A stretch of DNA of 8,709 nucleotides from CBDHHC01 sp050633205 (GTDB lineage Bacteria > Pseudomonadota > Alphaproteobacteria > Rhizobiales > CBDHHC01), in contig JBOEGA010000195.1 of assembly GCA_050633205.1 (NCBI GenBank), positions 1 to 8,709 on the forward strand, read 5' to 3'. Positions 1-5,342 of the stretch are shown piece after piece. The translations under genes were made by a program, and so were the position numbers. The notes below the pieces were generated by a model. That model was given only the letters and a program-made list of their open reading frames with translations, ran no database searches and was not told the DNA's origin. Numbering within the stretch: the stretch's first letter is position 1; every line of letters begins with the position of its first letter.

Positions 1-2
1 AG

Positions 3-659
3 TTGCATAATAAGGGGGTTGCTTCTGTTCCAGGTTTTATCTGCAAGTCTCAATGCCAAAAACTTATAGAAGGTTACCACTCTCCGAACCGATATCGTAA
101 AACTGTTGATATGGAACGTTACCGCTTTGGCTTAGGGGAGTACAAGTATTTCGATTACCCTCTGCCTCATTTTATTCAGGTATTGAGGGAGAGTATTTAC
201 CCTTATCTTGTGCCCGTCGCCAATCGATGGATGAGCGTGTTGAGCATTGAAAAACAATTCCCCTCAACCTTTCAGGCACTGCAGGATGAATGTCACGCTA
301 ACCATCAGCTAAAGCCTACTGCGCTGATTCTGAAGTATGGTCAAGGCGGTTTTAATACGCTACATCAGGATCTTTATGGCGAGATATACTTTCCACTTCA
401 GGCCGTTATTTGTCTTAATGAACCGGGTGTTGATTATTCAGGGGGTGAATTTGTGATGACGCAACAAGTGCCTAGGGCTCAGTCCAAGGCGATAGTACTG
501 CACCCAAAGCAAGGAGACTTGATGTTCTTTACAACAAACTTCAGACCAATAAAAGGTACCCGAGGCTACTATCGCGCCAGTATGCGACATGGCGTCAGTG
601 AAGTTATCCATGGTACTCGACATACCTTGGGCATTATATTCCACGATGCAGTGAGTTAA
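3..659 (+). CDS. 2OG-Fe(II) oxygenase (prolyl-hydroxylase-like), 5'-truncated
   Basis: This is the C-terminal and central part of a 2-oxoglutarate/Fe(II)-dependent dioxygenase; 218 residues are visible. The double-stranded beta-helix signature is clear. HQD (H121, D123 counting from base 3) gives the first two iron ligands. H196 in MRHGVSEV is the distal histidine, and R206 ten residues later is the expected 2-oxoglutarate anchor. The segments GEYKYFDYPLP, SGGEFVMTQQ and RHTLGIIFHDA match my memory of an uncharacterised bacterial oxygenase family of about 220-240 residues. The first visible codon is TTG with no room for a ribosome site, and family members usually have another 10-20 residues, so the true start probably lies before the window. 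The substrate is unknown. Its stop is two bases from the Ada-like gene, which suggests a shared transcript. Family assignment is secure; function is not. Confidence 0.88.
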   Translation: MHNKGVASVPGFICKSQCQKLIEGYHSPNRYRKTVDMERYRFGLGEYKYFDYPLPHFIQVLRESIYPYLVPVANRWMSVLSIEKQFPSTFQALQDECHANHQLKPTALILKYGQGGFNTLHQDLYGEIYFPLQAVICLNEPGVDYSGGEFVMTQQVPRAQSKAIVLHPKQGDLMFFTTNFRPIKGTRGYYRASMRHGVSEVIHGTRHTLGIIFHDAVS

Positions 660-661
660 AC

Positions 662-910
662 ATGCTCTACCACCAAGATATTGATGATCAGACTTTGCGA
701 AGAGCAATCAAACGTGGGATCGTTTTATTTGGTGGCAATCGCAGGCTGAAGATCTATGGCACTCTTCATTGCCATTCCGGGAAAAGAATGAAGCGCGAAA
801 GTCGCGTCTTTTTTGAAACGGGCGACGAGGCCAGCGCCGAAGGCTATAGACCGTGTGGCCACTGTATGAAAGAGGAGTACCAAAAATGGATTTGTTCCGC
901 CAGTCAATAG
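662..910 (+). CDS. Ada-type metal-binding domain protein (small, stand-alone)
   Basis: An 82-residue protein consisting almost entirely of a domain like the N-terminal zinc domain of the Ada DNA-methylation-repair regulator. C37 (LHCHSGKRM) and the pair C65/C68 (YRPCGHC) match three of the four Ada zinc cysteines. The position of the fourth, four residues after C37, is a lysine (K41). C78 or H38 might substitute, but that is a guess. The motifs IYGTLHC, SGKRM and SRVFF are typical of small proteins annotated as Ada metal-binding domain proteins. There is no AraC-type helix-turn-helix and no methyltransferase domain, so it is not a full Ada. In Ada the domain accepts methyl groups from DNA phosphotriesters; whether this short version does so is unknown. 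It starts two bases after the oxygenase stop, with no strong ribosome site, consistent with translational coupling. Confidence 0.82.
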   Translation: MLYHQDIDDQTLRRAIKRGIVLFGGNRRLKIYGTLHCHSGKRMKRESRVFFETGDEASAEGYRPCGHCMKEEYQKWICSASQ

Positions 911-923
911 CACAACCCAGTAA

Positions 924-941
924 CCTTCTCCCAAGAGAAGG
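924..941 (+). terminator. Hairpin after the oxygenase/Ada-like unit, possible terminator
   Basis: A perfect 7-bp stem, CCTTCTC and GAGAAGG, closes a four-base CCAA loop 14 bases after the Ada-like stop codon. Position and shape suit a transcript end. However, no T-run follows on the plus strand, so it is not a classical intrinsic terminator. It may be a 3' stabilising hairpin or chance. Confidence 0.35.
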
Positions 942-1051
942 AGACGTTAAATACAATGGGGCTCTTTTATCATTAGCATCGGCTGCCACCAACTAAAAAA
1001 ATTAGTGAGCCTAGAATCAACTTAACTTTTCGCAGTATTGTTGCCGATAAA

Positions 1052-1171
1052 TCAATGCTCAAGCCTTGGTTTTCCAAATTGTGTGTCATCGGTTAAACAC
1101 ACTACAAAAATAGGATTATCCGTTGTTTCGACAAGTCCCTGAGCAATAATTGCGCTGGTATCCGCGTACAA
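1052..1171 (-). other. Short open frame just downstream of the receiver gene, doubtful
   Basis: After the TAA of the stand-alone receiver gene the same frame stays open for 44 more codons. A possible TTG start at 1171 would give 39 residues, with a protein-like segment TTDNPIFVVCLTDDTQFGKP. There is no good ribosome site and I recognise no family. It could be a remnant of a longer receiver protein, a small gene or chance. The rest of 911-1186 shows only the hairpin at 924-941 and a weak GTGTGT/ACACAC inverted repeat at 1081-1102. Confidence 0.15.
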
Positions 1172-1186
1172 GGATAGTTCCGCAAA

Positions 1187-1582
1187 TTACTCACTATCAG
1201 TGGCTAGTACTTCGTAAAGGCAGGTTCTAAGCGCTGCAATTTCAAAACCTTTTGTCAGACAACGAGTCGCCCCAAGCGCAATAGCGCGAGCTTCTGACTC
1301 CTCATCTTCCAGAGAGGAAATAACCACGATTGGAATTTTCGGTAAATCCGGCGTTTGCTGGATAGCTTCCAATACTGAAAATCCATCCATTTCTGGCATC
1401 AATAGATCCAGCAACATCACATCTATTGACGTCTTCCTCAATTGGTCCAAACCCTCTTCACCACCCGATGCCTTGATGGATTGATAGCCTAATTTTTCAA
1501 CAGCAATCGCGATTTTCGTTCTGCTCATCAAATCATCGTCAACGACAAGAACCGCTGCAGAGCTAGTTTCACTGTTCAACAC
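1187..1582 (-). CDS. Stand-alone CheY-like response regulator receiver
   Basis: A 131-residue single-domain response regulator with no output domain. The acidic pocket is D15/D16 in VLVVDDD, the phospho-acceptor is D59 in LLDLLMPEMDG, the switch serine is S89, and the invariant lysine is K111. The lysine is followed by glycine rather than the usual proline (LTKGF). The GTG start at 1582 is favoured because GGGAG lies five bases upstream. It overlaps the last seven bases of the hybrid kinase gene, so the two are translationally coupled and almost certainly work together. By eye it is about half identical to the receiver fused to the transporter at 5339-6976, including VDDDxMSRxK and the SSL switch region. 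Likely role: phosphate shuttle, sink or protein-binding switch fed by the kinase HPt domain. The receiver call is secure; partner and output are inferred. Confidence 0.95.
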   Translation of the reverse strand: MLNSETSSAAVLVVDDDLMSRTKIAIAVEKLGYQSIKASGGEEGLDQLRKTSIDVMLLDLLMPEMDGFSVLEAIQQTPDLPKIPIVVISSLEDEESEARAIALGATRCLTKGFEIAALRTCLYEVLATDSE

Positions 1583-4289
1583 AATATCTCCCGAAGTTGG
1601 CCAAGCTTTTGAGTAAATTCGGAATACCTGCTTTCAAAGTTGGCGAGTGATTGACTAACGTCGTCAAGTAATTCGTCGCGGGCGAGTTCTTCTACCGATT
1701 TTGCTAATGAAAATAAATGAGTATCACCAAAATCCCTGGCACCGGATTTGAGTGTGTGCGCTGCTCTTCTGACCAACACACTATCGTTGTTCTCAAGACC
1801 AGATTTTATAGATTCAACGTAGTTATCGCTGTCGGAGAGAAAAACATCAATCAATTCCACGAGTGAGTTTTGATCGTTGCCAACCACTTCCAGTAGTGTA
1901 TTGAGAGCAGATTCGTCGAGATCGACACCTGAAAATGACATGGAATTAGATTGCACCTCCTGATGGACCAGAGAACTGTCAGCCTGAGAGTCTAAGTCGT
2001 CTTGTTGCGTAGCCGAATGGGTACGACTGTTCCTTAGTGCGTTTATTAGTTCAATCACACGGATCGGTTTGCTGACATAGTCGTTCATACCTGCGGAAAG
2101 ACATTTTTCGCGATCTCCATGCATTGCATTTGCTGTCATTGCCACGATATGCGGTTTCGAAAGATTGCCGTGCTTTTTTCGTATGTTTTGAGTTGCAATA
2201 AGACCATCCATTTCCGGCATTTCTATATCCATCAAAATGACATCATAATGCCTTCGTTCCAGTGCTTCCAAAACTTCTAGCCCATTACTCACAATATCAG
2301 CGGTGTATCCCAGTCTCTTAAGTATCATGTCTCCCAACCGCTGATTCGTTGTATGGTCGTCAGCCAGCAAGATACTTAAAGGAAATGACTCGGCCATGCC
2401 ATGAAGGAATTCAGAATCGCCTTGTGCTATGCGATGAGTGGGTACATGTTCTCCGATAAAAATTGACATGATTTCATCTAAAAGGACGGAAGGCTTGATC
2501 GGTTTACTTATCACGGAAGTTATTTGCTTGCCATCACTGTCTGGGTGAGAACGATGAACGCCTCCGACTGAATCCAATAGAATGATGGGTGGAGTTTCGG
2601 TGTCTGTGTATTGAGAGAGTTGCGTTAAAATAATACTACTTTGTTGCTCCAACGCGAGTGCATCGACAATAGCGAGATCACTATTTGTTATAGCTTGCAT
2701 TAAATCGTTCTCTGGAGAATGTTCATTCACATAACGACATTGCATAGACCAGGCTTCCATTAGTCGTTTTAAGATTGACGCGTTTTCCCCTTTTATTCCT
2801 ATGAGTGAAACATTTTTTCCTGTTAATTCTGTTCGGCTTTCATAAATTGATTCCTTCGATTCGCTGTCGGTCTCAGCTTCTATTGTAAAGTGAAAAGTGG
2901 TACCTATATTCTCCTGGCTTTCCACCCAAATAGAACCACCCATTTCTTCAGTCAGTGCTTTGCAGATAGCTAAACCTAAACCTGTACCACCATAGCGACG
3001 GGTGGTTGATGCGTCGACTTGACTAAAGGATTTGAAAAGGCGGTTGATTCGGTCCTCGGCAATACCAATACCGGTGTCTTTGATACTAAATTGAATCGTG
3101 TTTACAGAAACTGTGTGTTCCTTAGCGGGCTTTTTTACAGTGAGCAGTATCTCGCCGGATGGTGTAAATTTCACCGCATTGTTCATTAGATTCGTCACAA
3201 TTTGACGCAATCTGGTGCTGTCTGTAACGATAGACTCGGGTACGTTTTCCTCCACAAAATAGGCGAGTTCCAGGCCTTTTTCTGCTNNNNNNNNNNNAAA
3301 TCCAGGATATCGTTGATAATAGAGAGTAAATCTTCACCACTACGTCTTAGGATTTTGGTCACTTCTCGTTGTTCGTCGTTTAGAGGGCTGTCGAGTAACA
3401 AACCCGACATACCTATAACGCTATTCATGGGGGTGCGAATTTCGTGACTCATGGTAGCCAGAAAGTTTGATTTAGCTTCATTCGCCGCTTCTGCGCTATC
3501 CCTTGCTTCTTCCAGATCGTTGACCAGCTCTGCTAACTGCTTTTCACGTTGTTTTAGCGCATTGGTTCTTTCTTCCACGCGTTGTTCCAGATTGTCACGA
3601 GCAAGTTGCAGTTCATTTTGATCGGCTTCTTGCTGTTGTTGCATGACATTAAACGCACTGATAACTCCCCCCATTTCGTCGTTGCTGGACCAATTAACGG
3701 GTTGTCTTTCTTTCGTGTTCTGAAAAAGTTGAATAGAATCGGTCAACCTATTGAGTGGTATACCTACAATTCGCCGATGCGCCAGCACGACACTCAATAC
3801 GATGACACCGACTAAAAGAGCACCGATGAGTGCTGCTTCACGCTGACGTTCTTTGGTCGCCGCAAGCAGGCGTCTATCGGTCATCGCGACTTGTAGTGTT
3901 CCTATTAATACAAGCGATCCACCATTGTCATAATTGATTGGGCTGGTTCGGGTATACACAGTGACGTCTTCGGCATCCATGGAACCTACCTGTGCAATCA
4001 CATTATCTGTTTCGTCAAGAACTATGGCGCCAATAACGTCCTCATCAATCACCAGAGCATCCAGACTGAGTGATGCCTGTGCACTATCCACTTGCCACAA
4101 TGGGCCAGTCAACGATGCGGAATGAACAGCGGTCACGTTCTCCAGACGTGTTTCCAGATCCTTAAGCGCATTTTGCTCAACGTTTTTCTGTATTAAAAAA
4201 AACATCGCTGCAGTGGTTAACAGCACCAGTGGAACTGTAATGGCCAGCATTTTGGTTTGTAAAGATTTGAACCGCAGTACTTTGGTCAT
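1576..4289 (-). CDS. Membrane hybrid histidine kinase (BarA-like layout) interrupted by an assembly gap
   Basis: This appears to be one gene seen as two frames because of the Ns at 3287-3297. With the ATG at 4289, the N-terminal 330 residues contain TM1 (about 14-34), a periplasmic sensor of about 115 residues (TGPLWQVDSAQ...), TM2 (about 151-171), HAMP, a coiled coil, and HisKA with H282 in MSHEIRTPM (codon 3446-3444). They end at NDILD. The second part resumes in a conserved stretch, AEKGLELAYF, and contains the ATPase boxes NLMNNAVKFT, DTGIGI and GGTGLGLAI. Next come a degenerate receiver, a normal receiver (LLADD, LMDIEMPEMDG with Asp at 2229-2227, SKP) and a C-terminal HPt with His at 1758-1756 in AAHTLKSG. 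Full length is probably near 930 residues. A GTG at 4358 would add 23 residues, but it lies inside an inverted repeat and the ATG directly precedes the membrane anchor. The signal sensed is unknown. Confidence 0.9.
1588..1592 (-). promoter_or_regulatory. Ribosome binding site of the stand-alone receiver
   Basis: GGGAG lies five bases before the GTG at 1582, inside the end of the kinase coding sequence. It decides the non-ATG start and supports kinase-to-receiver translational coupling. Confidence 0.65.
3287..3297. other. Assembly gap (11 Ns) inside the hybrid kinase
   Basis: The kinase reads NDILD plus two bases of a probable Phe codon on one side and resumes at AEKGLEL on the other. In this kinase class those points are normally separated by about 33 residues, starting SKIEAGKL, so roughly 100 bases are missing. 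Eleven Ns also cannot restore the frame: a gap length divisible by three is required. The frame break is therefore best read as an artefact, not a pseudogene. Confidence 0.9.
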
Positions 4290-4338
4290 TGTAAGTTTCT
4301 CAATGGATAATTGGCCATTTGGAGACTGCAGTATCGGA

Positions 4339-4365
4339 CGAATGAGCCTAATTTGCACTCATTCG
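4339..4365. repeat. Inverted repeat in the kinase leader/divergent control region
   Basis: CGAATGAG (4339-4346) and CTCATTCG (4358-4365) are perfect 8-bp inverted arms around an 11-base spacer. They lie between the kinase start at 4289 and a possible minus-strand -10 TATAAA at 4377-4372, placing them near the predicted transcript start. An operator for a dimeric regulator or a 5' leader hairpin are both possible. Confidence 0.5.
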
Positions 4366-4371
4366 ATCCCA

Positions 4372-4377
4372 TTTATA
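4372..4377 (-). promoter_or_regulatory. Possible -10 box of the kinase/receiver operon
   Basis: TATAAA on the minus strand matches five of six consensus bases and sits 83 bases upstream of the kinase ATG. No convincing -35 box is visible at 16-18 bases, so this would be a weak or activator-dependent promoter. Confidence 0.25.
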
Positions 4378-4388
4378 TCGTACTAACC

Positions 4389-4421
4389 GTTGGAATCATT
4401 CACTGTCTGCCTGCTTCCAAC
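4389..4421. repeat. Second inverted repeat in the divergent control region
   Basis: GTTGGAA (4389-4395) and TTCCAAC (4415-4421) are perfect 7-bp arms separated by 19 bases. They lie in the 191-base region between the divergent kinase and solute-binding protein genes, upstream of both. This may be an operator pair. No regulator gene for it is visible in the window. Confidence 0.35.
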
Positions 4422-4470
4422 CCCCAACAACTATTGTTAAGATGAAATCAGAATAAAAATATCTGTACCT

Positions 4471-4476
4471 AGGGGG
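4471..4476 (+). promoter_or_regulatory. Strong ribosome binding site of the solute-binding protein
   Basis: AGGGGG ends four bases before the ATG at 4481 and fixes that start, which is followed directly by a signal peptide. Upstream, TTGTTA (4434-4439) with A-rich sequence at 4455-4462 could be a weak promoter, but I would not rely on it. Confidence 0.6.
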
Positions 4477-4480
4477 ATTA

Positions 4481-5242
4481 ATGACTACTCGCATATCGTT
4501 GTTTTTTCTGTGCTGGTTGGTGTTTGTCTCCCAGCCATTCGCAATGGCTGATTCGTTGTCCTTGGGCTGGGAGGATTGGAAGCCCTATCAATATGAATCA
4601 CCCGATGGCGATTTAACCGGCTTAGATATCGATTTGGTAAAAGCGGTGTTTGAAAACCAGGGCAAAACCCTCAAATTCGTTCAGCTCCCGTGGAAGCGAC
4701 ATCTCGGCAATGTGGAAGCTGGGCTTATCGATTTGGCGGCATCAGCGTCCAGAACGCCTGAAAGAGAACAATATGCCTATTTTTCTGACCCCTACCGTTC
4801 TGAGTCTGCAGCCTTATTCATCCGCAAGGCGGATCAGAATAAATACCAGTTTTCATCTTTAGATGACATTATCGGGACAAATTTTAGTCTTGCTGTAGTT
4901 CGCGGGTATTACTACGGTGAAAAATTCAGTCAATTGATGAAAAATGCGGATTTTCGAAAACACGTACACGAGGTGAATGACAATCAACTGGCTCAGAGGC
5001 AACTCGTACGGGGGCGTGTTGATGGCTTTCTCGAGGATCCGATTGCAGCATCTTTTGAACTAGAAGAAGAAGGCTTAGCTGACCAAGTCATCAATGTTTT
5101 GCCCATTTACTCAGACGATATCTATGTCATGTTCAGCAAAAAAACATTGTCCGAGGCAGATGTCGAGGCTTTTAATAAAAGCCTTGCTGAAGTAAGAAAA
5201 GCTGGCCACTATGATGAAATTATTGGTAGATACAACAAGTAG
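4481..5242 (+). CDS. Periplasmic solute-binding protein, SBP_bac_3 (amino-acid-like) family
   Basis: A 253-residue exported protein. Residues 1-23 are a signal peptide (short basic start, hydrophobic core, cleavage expected after AMA23). The mature part follows the family 3 extracellular solute-binding fold: GWEDWKPYQY, DLTGLDIDLVKAVF, LPWKRHLGNVEAGLIDL, and SRTPEREQYAYFSDPY where the ligand-contacting Arg is expected. It ends with the usual C-terminal helix (KAGHYDEIIGRYN). There is no lipobox. Length is normal for the family. No ABC permease or ATPase gene lies beside it. It is divergent from the sensor kinase and 96 bases upstream of the receiver-transporter fusion. It may be a sensory binding protein presenting ligand to the kinase, or a capture protein for the transporter; both are inference. 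The ligand cannot be named from sequence. Confidence 0.9.
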   Translation: MTTRISLFFLCWLVFVSQPFAMADSLSLGWEDWKPYQYESPDGDLTGLDIDLVKAVFENQGKTLKFVQLPWKRHLGNVEAGLIDLAASASRTPEREQYAYFSDPYRSESAALFIRKADQNKYQFSSLDDIIGTNFSLAVVRGYYYGEKFSQLMKNADFRKHVHEVNDNQLAQRQLVRGRVDGFLEDPIAASFELEEEGLADQVINVLPIYSDDIYVMFSKKTLSEADVEAFNKSLAEVRKAGHYDEIIGRYNK

Positions 5243-5285
5243 TGCGCACTTAAGTCTCTAAACTCCAATCGAGGTAACTCATTTT

Positions 5286-5342
5286 TTGAGTCGTCATAGC
5301 TCAGTCGCTGTTCGTATGGAATTCATGGTCGTGCCGAAATGA
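5286..5342 (+). other. Possible leader mini-ORF overlapping the start of the receiver-transporter gene
   Basis: An open frame beginning at TTG 5286 (GAGG at 5271-5274 upstream) or ATG 5316 ends at a TGA whose first two bases are the last two of the transporter-fusion ATG (ATGA at 5339-5342). The fusion gene has no clear ribosome site of its own, so coupling to this short frame would explain its initiation. The peptide is only 18 or 8 residues, and the arrangement may be chance. Confidence 0.2.

Noticed and set aside
438..992. Minus-strand open frames opposite the oxygenase and Ada-like genes
   Set aside because: They lie wholly or mostly antisense to genes with clear family motifs and show no recognisable domains.
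1081..1102. GTGTGT/ACACAC inverted repeat as a terminator for the receiver operon
   Set aside because: Six weak pairs, a ten-base loop and no adjacent T-run on the minus strand; too weak to call.
3122..3340. Apparent frameshift/pseudogene in the histidine kinase
   Set aside because: All catalytic motifs are intact on both sides and the frame change falls exactly on the N run, so it is an assembly gap.
5243..5253. The 11-mer TGCGCACTTAA occurs here and at 8010-8020 (upstream of the oxidoreductase), within a palindromic AGTGCGCACT at the first site
   Set aside because: Shared 11-mers are expected by chance in a window of this size, and the second copy is not palindromic beyond TGCGCA; there is no shared context.
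5294..5310. TAGCTCAGT-like string resembling a tRNA D-arm / box A
   Set aside because: No acceptor stem pairing, anticodon arm or GGTTCGA-type T-arm can be placed within the next 60 bases.
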